A stretch of 64,000 nt of DNA from an uncultured Alphaproteobacteria bacterium (lineage in GTDB: Bacteria > Pseudomonadota > Alphaproteobacteria > SP197): assembly GCA_943787175.1 (NCBI GenBank), contig CALSLK010000017.1:53393-117392 (forward strand), written 5' to 3'. Shown one piece after another: positions 11,617 through 19,899 of the stretch. Both the position numbers and the translations under genes were made by a program. Each line of letters starts with the position of its first letter. Within the stretch, counting starts at the first letter, position 1. The notes under the pieces are model-generated. The model had not been told where the DNA came from, searched no databases, and worked only from the letters and a program-made list of their open reading frames with translations.

Positions 11617-11664
11617 GGGTGAAGCGGTATCACAGCCGGGGTCGCCATGGCGATGCGAAATGGA

Positions 11665-12579
11665 TCAGACAGCGCTTGTTTCTTCCTGGACAAGCTGCGC
11701 GTGGATCAGACCCAGCATGGAAACGATCACCAGATGTGCTGCGACGACAATCAGGGAACTCAGAACACCAAGAGTAATCACAAGAGGTGAGGTTAGAACA
11801 TCCTGCGGCTTGCTTGTGCCTGCCATCAGGTCCGTCCATCCACCCGACAGATAGAAAACAAGCCCGGAAACCGCCAGACACAGCATCATGACAACAAAGC
11901 CGATGAAGCCGAGATTGAGTGCGACCGAAAAGATACGCCAGGTGTTGCCTTCTGTCCGGCGCCAGGTTTTCCCCGGGTCCAGGCCACCGTCGCAGGCAAC
12001 CTGTGGGATCAGCAGGCACAGACGTATCGTTAGAACGAACAGCCCCGTGAACACGATAGACATAACGACGTAACCGGCAGCATCCAGAGCCACGACGGCA
12101 AAGACCGACAGGGTAAAGGCAAGGACCCAGGCAACACTGAACCCCAAACCCAGAATGACCAGCGCACCCATCATTTCCAGTTCCAGCGCTCCCAGGCGAA
12201 AGACCCACCAGCGCCCGCCAACGTCATCACCCATGGCGACAAAACGGCACCAGATGACAAGAAGCTGAGAGGCGGCCACCAGGGTCAACACCATCGAAAG
12301 CAGGTTCACGAGCGTAAGGCGGTTCGCCGGCTCCTCGATCTGCTGGGCAAACGCCATTATCTCTTCCGGGTCAACATTCCCGCCATGATCCTGCGCGATG
12401 AAGGACGCAAAGTACTCATAGATGATCGTGGCATCATCCAACACCAGAAGGCCCATCAGCCCATGAGCAATCAGGTAGAGCATCACGATCAGCCAGGATA
12501 TCCGGAACCACGTGCCCAGATGCGCCACGATGACCGCAACGGATGCAATGGAGGTTTTCCAGACCGGAATGAGGGTCAT
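11665..12579 (-). CDS. Polytopic membrane protein, second paralogue
   Basis: A 304-residue membrane protein. I choose ATG 12579 (MTLIPVWKTS) because it falls ten bases after the stop of the disrupted upstream paralogue. The ribosome site is weak. It has about six to seven hydrophobic segments and the shared WRRTEGNTWR element near residue 210. With its neighbours it would form a three-gene unit transcribed leftward. Function is unknown. Confidence 0.65.
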   Translation of the reverse strand: MTLIPVWKTSIASVAVIVAHLGTWFRISWLIVMLYLIAHGLMGLLVLDDATIIYEYFASFIAQDHGGNVDPEEIMAFAQQIEEPANRLTLVNLLSMVLTLVAASQLLVIWCRFVAMGDDVGGRWWVFRLGALELEMMGALVILGLGFSVAWVLAFTLSVFAVVALDAAGYVVMSIVFTGLFVLTIRLCLLIPQVACDGGLDPGKTWRRTEGNTWRIFSVALNLGFIGFVVMMLCLAVSGLVFYLSGGWTDLMAGTSKPQDVLTSPLVITLGVLSSLIVVAAHLVIVSMLGLIHAQLVQEETSAV

Positions 12580-13089
12580 AGAAAGCAAATCACGGCGCTG
12601 TAGGCTCCTGAGTCTGATTGCCCGTCTCATCGATTTTGAGCTGCTTCGCAATGGAAGTAACAACACCCACAGTCAGGAAGAGTACAATCGAGTAACAAAA
12701 CAAAAAGAATGCCGCAGACGCCCAGAACATCATGAAGTACGCGAGCGGGGCTCACAAAAAACAACAACATGCTGGAGTTCAGTGCCATACCCCTTGATGA
12801 CGTCGGGAGCAGTGAAAGGAGACCTGACAGCGGCAATGAAAAGATCCAGCCACCGAACACCCCAAAAACAGAGGCAGTTAATAGGAAAACCGAAGTAATC
12901 AAAAAAGCGGTTTTGAACCAACCCGGCCTCGGCTGCCAAAAATACAGGCGCCACGAATCCGCGTGTTTCCAAAAGAAATTCTTCCACGACCCTTCATTAT
13001 AAATAATGGCCAACGGGACAACAACAATAAACGGAATCAATGTAATTATAACAATGAAAATTGATGAATATTTTATATAATTGAAATAA

Positions 13090-14369
13090 GGGCACCTCGA
13101 ACAATGCCCTTCTCCCCGAAGATTAGGTCGACTTTGAGCTTATACGAAGCGATTTTGTTCTGGCTCCATGATTGTTTCCCGCTCTTGCGGGCTGATTGCT
13201 CTGTAAACCCGCCGTTTCAGGCAGAGTCCGCCCCTGAGACTGTCATGGCGGCGCGACGGCCAAACGCTCCAACTGAACGTAGCGGCGCATGTTGTAGGCG
13301 AGGTTCTTAAGCCCGATGCGCGCCTTGGCGCGAACAATCCCGATACTGCGCACCAGCGTCCCGCCCATGTCGTTGCTTTGAGAGCCGAAGATATGCTCGA
13401 CGCGGACACGCACTTTTGAGCGGGTCTTGTTGCCTTGCTCTTCGCGTGTGCTCAGCGGTTTGTTGCGGCGGCCCTTGCGGTGGATACGGCTCGTCAGGCC
13501 CTTGTCTTTCAACATCTTTTCAATCTCCGCCGAGCGATAGGCGCTGTCTGCCCAAACGTCGGAGGCGGTGTTGTCCGCATCGAGGATAGCCTCGATGGTC
13601 TGGCTGTCATGCACGGCAGCATCGGTCACCTTGTAACATCGAACCAGCTTATGGCGACGGTCTACGTTGATATGGTTCTTGTAACCGTAATGGCTCTTGC
13701 CATGCTTCTTGGTCCACCGCGCATCGGTATCTTTCTGGCAGAACTGAGCCGGTTTATCGGCCCAACCCTCAGGCGTCTCGCCGTTTTTGATCTTTGTATT
13801 CTCATCTCGAGAGTTGTGCTGGGTTGGAACCGATACGAGCGAGGCATCAATGATCTGACCGCCCATCGCCAAGTAGCCCTGTTCTTTCAAATAGCCGTCA
13901 AAGTCCTTGAACAAGGCATCGATCACGCCGCCCTGCGTAAGCAGATCGCGGTACAGCCAGACCGTCTTGGCGTCGGGGACTTTGCCATCAAGACCCAAGC
14001 CCAAAAACCGCATGAACGAAAGACGGTCGCGGATTTGATACTCCACTTGATCGTCGGACAGATTGTAGAGCGAGCACAGAACGATCGCCTTGAACATCAT
14101 CACAGAATCCAAGGGTTTGCGACCTGCCGGTGATTTGCGAACCTTGGATGGCTTGCGCCAGGCAGCCTCCAAACGGGAACGAAAGTCTTCCCACGGAACA
14201 ACGGCGTCAAGTTTAACAAGAGGGTCGTTCTTGGCATCCAGGCCAGCGTACCGATTAGCGATATCGAAAAAGCCCAGTTGGCTCATCATCGTCATCCTAA
14301 ATCCTGTTTATTATGGTGCGAGGATTTTATCAGACAGAGGATGGTGGAAGGGGATTAATAGAGGTGCCC
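13090..14369 (-). mobile_element. IS5-family insertion sequence (1280 bp)
   Basis: Terminal inverted repeats begin GGGCACCTC at both ends, with imperfect extension to AATxCCCTTC. The flanks carry a perfect 4-bp target duplication ATAA (13086-13089 and 14370-14373). It interrupts a membrane-protein gene. The clean duplication suggests fairly recent insertion. Confidence 0.9.
13243..14295 (-). CDS. IS5-family transposase
   Basis: A 350-residue DDE transposase that fills the element at 13090-14369. The N-terminus MTMMSQLGFFDIANRY and the DUF772-type region (PAGRKPLDSVMMFKAIVL) are those of IS5 elements. The catalytic core is visible as GGQIIDASLVS (first D), VWADSAYRSAEIE (second D) and the RVRVEHIFGS motif (E). 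It is uninterrupted, so the element may still be active. Confidence 0.92.
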   Translation of the reverse strand: MTMMSQLGFFDIANRYAGLDAKNDPLVKLDAVVPWEDFRSRLEAAWRKPSKVRKSPAGRKPLDSVMMFKAIVLCSLYNLSDDQVEYQIRDRLSFMRFLGLGLDGKVPDAKTVWLYRDLLTQGGVIDALFKDFDGYLKEQGYLAMGGQIIDASLVSVPTQHNSRDENTKIKNGETPEGWADKPAQFCQKDTDARWTKKHGKSHYGYKNHINVDRRHKLVRCYKVTDAAVHDSQTIEAILDADNTASDVWADSAYRSAEIEKMLKDKGLTSRIHRKGRRNKPLSTREEQGNKTRSKVRVRVEHIFGSQSNDMGGTLVRSIGIVRAKARIGLKNLAYNMRRYVQLERLAVAPP

Positions 14370-14557
14370 ATAACGTATACGAAAATCAAAATACTCATAA
14401 AGGTAGTTTATATATAGTATTACTATAAACACTAATAATGTATATTTCAAAACAAAAGTCAGCAATCTCAAGAAACGGTGATCAACCTTGAAAACTGACC
14501 AAAACCCAAGCTTACGACCTTCCATCAAACACTCGACCCACCGAACGGTCATGCTTA

Positions 14558-15463
14558 GAGTCTGTTTCGAAAGTCGTTGAGTGGCCGATGTTGATGTGAT
14601 TCCAAGGAGGTTGCGAGACCAATCTGGAGCCGTCATGTGGACACCGACCACCCGAGAGCAGCATAGCCGCGAGGGGCTGCGTTACCAGACCGATGTGACC
14701 GACGCGGAGTGGGCCGTGATCGAACCTCACCTGCCTCTTGCCCTAAACACGGGACGGCCCCGTACGTGGCCGATGCGCGAGATCGTCAACGGCATCTTTT
14801 ATGTGATGCGTGCGGGTTGCCCGTGGCGCCTGCTGCCCAGCGATCTGCCGCCCTGGGGGACAATCTATCGCTGGTTCGCGTCGTTCCGCGACAGCGATCG
14901 TTTTGAGAAGATCAACCATGCCTTGGTCATGGCCGACCGTGAGCGTGCGGGACGCGGGGCTAGCCCAACGGGCGCGATCATCGACAGCCAGAGTGTCAAG
15001 ACGACCGAGGCCGGTGGCCCACGTGGCTATGATGCCGGCAAAAAGATCAAGGGGCGCAAACGCCATGCGCTGGTCGACACAGACGGGCGAGGCCTTGTGC
15101 TTGAGGTGCATCCCGCGAATATCCAGGATCGCGATGGCGGCGCTGCGCTGCTGCGGGTCTCAAGACGACCCTTCCCCTTCATCGAAAAACTCTTCGCCGA
15201 CAGCGGCTATGCCGGCGAAAAGGTCGCTACCGCCACCGTGATCGCCGTCGAGATCGTTCGCAAGAACCCCAATCAGGTCGGCTTCGCCGTCCAGCCACGC
15301 CGCTGGGTCGTCGAGCGCTTCTTCGCCTGGATCAATCGCAACAGACGACTGGCAAAAGACTTCGAGGCCTCTATCGGCTCCGCCAGCGCCTTCCTCTACG
15401 CCGCTTCCGTCATGCTCCTCGTACGACGCATCGCACGCATGGCGTGACTTTCGAAACAGACTC
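14558..15463 (+). mobile_element. IS5-family (IS1031-like) insertion sequence (906 bp)
   Basis: Perfect 18-bp inverted repeats GAGTCTGTTTCGAAAGTC lie at 14558-14575 and 15446-15463. A 3-bp target duplication TTA (TNA type, as in the IS1031 group) flanks it. Insertion broke the same membrane gene that carries the other IS5 element. Perfect ends and an intact transposase imply recent arrival. Confidence 0.92.
14635..15447 (+). CDS. IS5-family transposase
   Basis: A 270-residue transposase starting MWTPTTREQHSREGL. Residues up to about 110 form the conserved N-terminal domain (TDAEWAVIEPHLP, VMRAGCPWRLLPSDLPPW). The DDE core follows: GAIIDSQSVKTTEAGG (first D), FADSGYAGEK (second D) and RRWVVERFFAWINRNRRLAKD (E). 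I choose ATG 14635 over 14581 because the extra N-terminal residues have no family match. The reading frame is intact. Confidence 0.92.
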   Translation: MWTPTTREQHSREGLRYQTDVTDAEWAVIEPHLPLALNTGRPRTWPMREIVNGIFYVMRAGCPWRLLPSDLPPWGTIYRWFASFRDSDRFEKINHALVMADRERAGRGASPTGAIIDSQSVKTTEAGGPRGYDAGKKIKGRKRHALVDTDGRGLVLEVHPANIQDRDGGAALLRVSRRPFPFIEKLFADSGYAGEKVATATVIAVEIVRKNPNQVGFAVQPRRWVVERFFAWINRNRRLAKDFEASIGSASAFLYAASVMLLVRRIARMA

Positions 15464-15959
15464 TTAGGCCGAAGAAAAGGCACAGTGCCAACGTGACCGA
15501 CAGAACGACCAAAGGATATGCCTCGAGCCATTGCTCGGAGATTGCCACCGTAGGACCAGCTTTGTCCGCATCATCCGCCCCACCTGGCAGACGAACCAGC
15601 GGGACAAACGGACGCCGAAACACCTCGCCCAAGCTGTAGCCTCCCGCCATGAGCAGCATCAAGTACGCAGAGAACTGAGCCATTGCCCAAACAGCCGAGG
15701 CAAACAGAACAGGCATCGCCAACAAGCGAAGCCCGTTTGCCAGATTTTGCCAAGCAGAAGAGAAAGCAAATTTTAGACAGAAATAGATGGATAGGTCGCG
15801 CACGACATACTCCGCCACAGATAAAGAAACACAATCATAGGAGGTCAGGCACAGGTTAGTCCAGAAAGCCTCGCAGACACAAAATCTGGGCCTTGGTGGG
15901 AAAACCACCCCATCATCTGCTTGCCGTAGCAGTTTTGTTCCCTCTATAGTCCCGCCATC

Positions 15960-17921
15960 ATGGAAGACCTGTTCAACAGCGGCGCAGCCGACAAATCAAG
16001 CTATACGGCCAAGGACATCGAGGTCCTCGAGGGCCTGGAACCCGTGCGCCGTCGCCCCGCCATGTATATCGGCGGCACCGATGAAGGCGGCCTGCACCAT
16101 CTCTTTGCCGAGGTGCTGGATAACTCCATGGATGAGGCCGTAGCCGGCCATGCCAACCGTATCGAGGTGCATCTGGCAGCCGACGGCACCTGCTCGGTTT
16201 CCGACAACGGTCGCGGGATCCCGACCGACCCGCATCCGCGCAACAAGAAGCTCTCCGCGCTGGAAGTGATCCTCACGACGCTCCACGCCGGCGGCAAGTT
16301 TTCGGGCAAGGTCTACGCGACATCCGGCGGCCTCCATGGCGTGGGCATCAGCGTGGTCAATGCGCTGTCGGATGTGCTCACGGTCGAGGTCGCCCGCGAC
16401 AAGCAGCTCTGGCGCCAGACCTACAGCCAGGGCAAGGCAACCTCTAAACTGAAAAACGCCGGTGCCGTTTCCAACCGCCGCGGCACAACCATCAGCTTCC
16501 ATCCCGACCCCGAAATCTTTGGCGAAGATGCGCGCATGCGCCCTTCCCGCCTGTTCCGGATGGCTCGTTCCAAGGCCTATCTCTATCGCGGTGTCGAGAT
16601 CCGCTGGTCCTGCGATGCCGAGCTCATCAAAGATGAGACACCGACCGAAGCCACCTTCCACTTCCCCGGTGGTCTGGGGGACTTCCTCTCTGCCGTTGTG
16701 GAAAAGCGCCCGACTGCCAACCCCAAGCCGTTTCTGGGCAGTACGCCGCTGGCCGATGATGCGGGCAAGGTCGAATGGGCCATCACCTGGCCCTATGACG
16801 GCGAATCCTATACCTCGACCTACTGCAACACCGTTCCCACGCCCGAAGGCGGGACCCACGAGAACGGCCTGCGCAATGCGCTGACCAAGGCTTTGCGCAC
16901 CTATGGTGAGCGGGTCGGCCTGAAGAAGGCCGACAAATTGACAGCCGACGACGTCGCCGGTGGCGCAGTCATTCTGTTCTCGGCCTTCATCCGGGAACCC
17001 CAGTTCCAGGGGCAGACCAAGGAGAAGCTGGTCAATACCGAGGTAACGCGCCTGGTCGAACAGGCCGTGCGCGACCATGTCGATCATTTCCTGACTGGTG
17101 ATCCCGAAGGCGCCAACGACCTGATGCAGCTTGTCCTGGAACGCATGGACGAGCGTCGGCGCAAAAAGGCCGAGAAAGAGGTCAAGCGCAAGGCGCCGGC
17201 GCGCAAACTGCGCTTGCCTGGCAAGCTGGCCGATTGTACGCGCTCAGGCGCCGATGATACCGAGATCTTCCTGGTCGAGGGTGATTCAGCCGGTGGCTCG
17301 GCAAAGCAGGCACGCCGCCGCGATCTCCAGGCCGTGCTGCCCTTGCGCGGCAAGATCCTGAATGTGGCCAGTGCGTCCGATGACAAGAAGCATGCCAACC
17401 AGGAACTCAAAGACCTGCTCCAGGCACTGGGCTGCGCGACGGGCAAGAACTACCGCGAAGACGATCTGCGTTACGACCGCGTCATCATCATGACTGACGC
17501 CGATGTCGACGGTGCCCATATCGCCGCCCTGCTGATGACCTACTTCTATCGCGAACTTCCCGACCTCATCCGCGAAGGCCATCTCTATCTGGCGGTCCCA
17601 CCGCTCTTCCGTTTGTCGCGGGGCGCAAAGGTCTTCTATGCCCGCGACGACGCCCACAAGGACGAGATCATGGCGTCCGACCTCAAAGGCAATGGCAAGG
17701 TAGAAATAAGCCGTTTCAAAGGCTTAGGAGAAATGCCTGTCAATCAACTTAAAGAAACAACGATGAATCCCGAGACCCGCACCCTGCTCCAGGTGGAGAT
17801 CGCCGAGGACGCCGAACGCGAGACCCTCAAGCGGGTCGAGAGCCTGATGGGCCGCAAACCGGAACTGCGCTTCAAGTTCATCCAGGAACATGCCAGCGAG
17901 GTCCGTGACCTCGACGTCTAG
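15960..17921 (+). CDS. parE: DNA topoisomerase IV subunit B
   Basis: A 653-residue GHKL ATPase subunit that with ParC decatenates daughter chromosomes. The N-terminal ATP site shows LEGLEPVRRRPAMYIGGTD, DNSMDEAV and GGLHGVGISVVNALS. The TOPRIM domain has VEGDSAGGSAKQARRRDLQA near residue 440 and the metal-binding MTDADVDGAHI near 512. The missing long gyrase-type insert and the PVNQLKETTMNPETR end favour ParE over GyrB. It is divergent from the broken membrane gene, and its stop abuts a convergent gene. Confidence 0.93.
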   Translation: MEDLFNSGAADKSSYTAKDIEVLEGLEPVRRRPAMYIGGTDEGGLHHLFAEVLDNSMDEAVAGHANRIEVHLAADGTCSVSDNGRGIPTDPHPRNKKLSALEVILTTLHAGGKFSGKVYATSGGLHGVGISVVNALSDVLTVEVARDKQLWRQTYSQGKATSKLKNAGAVSNRRGTTISFHPDPEIFGEDARMRPSRLFRMARSKAYLYRGVEIRWSCDAELIKDETPTEATFHFPGGLGDFLSAVVEKRPTANPKPFLGSTPLADDAGKVEWAITWPYDGESYTSTYCNTVPTPEGGTHENGLRNALTKALRTYGERVGLKKADKLTADDVAGGAVILFSAFIREPQFQGQTKEKLVNTEVTRLVEQAVRDHVDHFLTGDPEGANDLMQLVLERMDERRRKKAEKEVKRKAPARKLRLPGKLADCTRSGADDTEIFLVEGDSAGGSAKQARRRDLQAVLPLRGKILNVASASDDKKHANQELKDLLQALGCATGKNYREDDLRYDRVIIMTDADVDGAHIAALLMTYFYRELPDLIREGHLYLAVPPLFRLSRGAKVFYARDDAHKDEIMASDLKGNGKVEISRFKGLGEMPVNQLKETTMNPETRTLLQVEIAEDAERETLKRVESLMGRKPELRFKFIQEHASEVRDLDV

Positions 17922-17922
17922 G

Positions 17923-18549
17923 TCAGTCTGCGTCAGTGTGCCGACATTTGGGTGCCGATGGTTGCGCTCTGCAGAACGTATTGGCGTGTTGACCATTGCC
18001 GGGACGCAGATCGTCATTTTTATCGGCTGAGCGCTCAGGCGCCTCATAGGGATCTGCGTCTGCAATTCCCTCCTGGCGATCTGCCGCAATTTCCCTTTCG
18101 ATCTCCTCGCGCACGTCCCGGCTCAGGTCGCCAAGATCGCCGCTCTCAACGTCCCATGTCACGCTCGATGGAATCCTCGTGGATGCCCCTTCAACTCCGG
18201 AAATAACGTTCAATACCGAACTCAACATGATTCCGGTGTCAGACTCGCATACGTCAATGCAGCGCCCGTCCAGCATCCAGCCGCGTTCCAGGGCGTAATC
18301 ATAGTAAACACCAACCTCTTCAGCGAACCCTGCATCGCATAGATTGACGGCATAGGATTGGAAGAATTCGTCTGCGGCCGAACGGTCAGCAGCACTGCAT
18401 TCACAATTGACCAGGAACGCAAAGAACATCCCCAGACTGGATGGCTTGCTCCCCGAACACATATCGTCCTGGGCCCTGGCTGACGACATGCTGAAGACCA
18501 TCGTGACGGCGATCAGGATCGTCACAACTGATTTGATCAATGTAAGCAT
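17923..18549 (-). CDS. Secreted hypothetical protein with paired cysteines
   Basis: A protein of about 208 residues starting MLTLIKSVVTILIAVTMVFS with a Sec signal cleaved near ARAQ. The mature part has several cysteines (CECSA, NLCDAGF, GRCIDVCES), so disulphides in the periplasm are likely. The C-terminus is acidic and then basic (PEAPERSADKN region). A longer reading starts at 18606 but has no signal logic. It lies 17 bp downstream of another secreted protein gene of similar layout. I do not recognise the family. Confidence 0.6.
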   Translation of the reverse strand: MLTLIKSVVTILIAVTMVFSMSSARAQDDMCSGSKPSSLGMFFAFLVNCECSAADRSAADEFFQSYAVNLCDAGFAEEVGVYYDYALERGWMLDGRCIDVCESDTGIMLSSVLNVISGVEGASTRIPSSVTWDVESGDLGDLSRDVREEIEREIAADRQEGIADADPYEAPERSADKNDDLRPGNGQHANTFCRAQPSAPKCRHTDAD

Positions 18550-18566
18550 TACCGGGCGTTTTATGT

Positions 18567-19109
18567 TCAGTACCCGTTGATGCGGCTTCTGCGCCGACCT
18601 TCGCACCCGACACCGGGATACAGATCCTCAGTGGCCGAGCATTCCGGCAATTCCTCCTCAACCGCCCCCTGATAGGTTCCCGCAGTGCCAACGGCAACGG
18701 TGCCCGCGCCATAAGCATTGCGATAACCGTTGTAGCTCGCAATGAAGGCTGCCGGCTCGGTATCCAGGTCGATCATGGATACAATATCGGTCAGGTAGGT
18801 GGTAAAATCATGGTCACAGATGATCGCGCAGAAGGTCGCCTGGTTTCGGTAGTCCCGGTCCCTGACCAGCTGCATGTAGCCGGATGCAGAATCTGCGTAG
18901 CTATCCCCCTCCCACTCAACCAAAAGTGCGAAATAGACGGCCAAAAGGTGATCGTCTTCGAAGGGCAGGCAACCGCACATGACCGTGTGACCAAGGAACT
19001 TTCCCATGTCATCGACCGGAACATGGTCCTGTGCGCGCGTGGCGGTCGAAGAAAACACAAACAGGAACGCGACAAGACTCAGAATTCGCCAATTTATGGG
19101 TGCACGCAT
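18567..19109 (-). CDS. Secreted hypothetical protein
   Basis: A 180-residue protein with a clear signal peptide (MRAPINWRILSLVAFLFVFS, cleavage near TRAQD). The mature part begins with a CGC motif (HTVMCGCLPFEDD) and has a CAIICDHDF segment. The same order of CxC, then a YFALLV/FFAFLV helix, then a Cys pair appears in the next gene, so the two may be distant paralogues. Both would be periplasmic. Function is unknown. Confidence 0.6.
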   Translation of the reverse strand: MRAPINWRILSLVAFLFVFSSTATRAQDHVPVDDMGKFLGHTVMCGCLPFEDDHLLAVYFALLVEWEGDSYADSASGYMQLVRDRDYRNQATFCAIICDHDFTTYLTDIVSMIDLDTEPAAFIASYNGYRNAYGAGTVAVGTAGTYQGAVEEELPECSATEDLYPGVGCEGRRRSRINGY

Positions 19110-19192
19110 GAGGCATTATTCGCGCATCCGTGCATGCAGTTCAAGAACGTGCCCTTGATGCCAAAACTCGCCAACTGTTCCATAATTGAAAA

Positions 19193-19762
19193 ATGAAATC
19201 CTTAGCGAGTCTGGGGCTTGCCCTTTTCCTTAGCGCCTGCAGCGCATCCCACTCCGCATCGACGGTGCGCAACATCGAGCATTATCCGCTTTTTGGTCCA
19301 GAGCTCGTGCGGTGGGCTGTTGCCGGGCGTGACTTGCCGCTTGTCCTCATTCTTGAAACCGAGCCAGAGCGTCATGATGCTTGGCAGTCGGTCGCAGGTC
19401 AGGCTCTTTCGCAGGTTACGTCGCTGCAGAGCGGGCGTGTCACGGCATGGCCGGATGGTTCCCAGCGCGGCAACTTTCATCTTGCCGTCGTGATCAATGC
19501 GCCGCTTGGTTTGACCGCCCGGGATGCATGCAGCGGTGCGATCGAGACAGCCAGCCTGGCTGTGCAGGACGGTCAGTCACACCTGTTGCTGGCCTTCTGC
19601 AACGAGGAGCGACCGGTCAGCACGGCACGTGCGGTCGTGTCTGCCATTGCTGCCCCCGGGGACCCTCAATTCATCAGCGGATTGCAGGCCGCTGCAACAC
19701 AGGCACTTCCGCGCAACGACCCTGAACGTGCCAAAGGTTCGGAACCCTTTCTGGTACCTTGA
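19193..19762 (+). CDS. Lipoprotein of unknown function
   Basis: A 189-residue protein with a lipoprotein signal (MKSLASLGLALFLSAC, lipobox LSAC). The mature domain has alternating hydrophobic strands (LPLVLILETEPERHD, NFHLAVVINAPLGLTA, HLLLAFCNEERPVSTARAVV) and no motif I can name. It is divergent from the secreted pair and 137 bp upstream of the helicase. Confidence 0.65.
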   Translation: MKSLASLGLALFLSACSASHSASTVRNIEHYPLFGPELVRWAVAGRDLPLVLILETEPERHDAWQSVAGQALSQVTSLQSGRVTAWPDGSQRGNFHLAVVINAPLGLTARDACSGAIETASLAVQDGQSHLLLAFCNEERPVSTARAVVSAIAAPGDPQFISGLQAAATQALPRNDPERAKGSEPFLVP

Positions 19763-19790
19763 AATATGTAGCACTTCGCGACCCGCGAAT

Positions 19791-19811
19791 TTTCGTCTTT
19801 GATTGACGAAA
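19791..19811 (+). promoter_or_regulatory. Hairpin in the helicase leader
   Basis: TTTCGTC pairs with GACGAAA around TTTGATT. It lies 30 bases after the lipoprotein stop and about 90 bases before the helicase. It may be a weak terminator or part of a structured leader; many DEAD-box helicase genes have regulated 5' leaders. Confidence 0.4.
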
Positions 19812-19899
19812 CGGGCCTTTTCAGGGTAATAACGCGCGCGCATGGGCGCATTTTGATTTAAATACTGAGACGCGATTAGCGTCGGAAGCCCCTACTTGC

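Larger units (their letters stand above)
12590..15908 (-). pseudogene. Third membrane paralogue, split by two insertion sequences
   Basis: Three separated pieces on the minus strand make one protein of about 370 residues. Piece one (15908-15464) has early membrane segments and ends at LCLFFGL. Piece two (14554-14370) reads MTVRWVECLMEGRKLGFW and then a TM segment. Piece three (13085-12590) reads NYIKYSSIFIVIITLIPFIV onward. Removing the element at 14558-15463 with one TTA copy, and the element at 13090-14369 with one ATAA copy, joins all three in the same frame. A later +1 slip near 12750 (a CCCC run that should be CCC) moves the end to the frame reading IVLFLTVGVVTSIAKQL. The true start is uncertain. 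Confidence 0.75.

Noticed and set aside
12627..13040. A separate 137-residue gene starting at TTG 13040
   Set aside because: The frame stays open upstream to the IS border and joins the other pieces in phase, so it is the end of the disrupted paralogue.
15996..17087. A 363-codon minus-strand frame inside parE
   Set aside because: It is a shadow of the strongly biased third-codon positions of parE, which has full family motifs on the plus strand.
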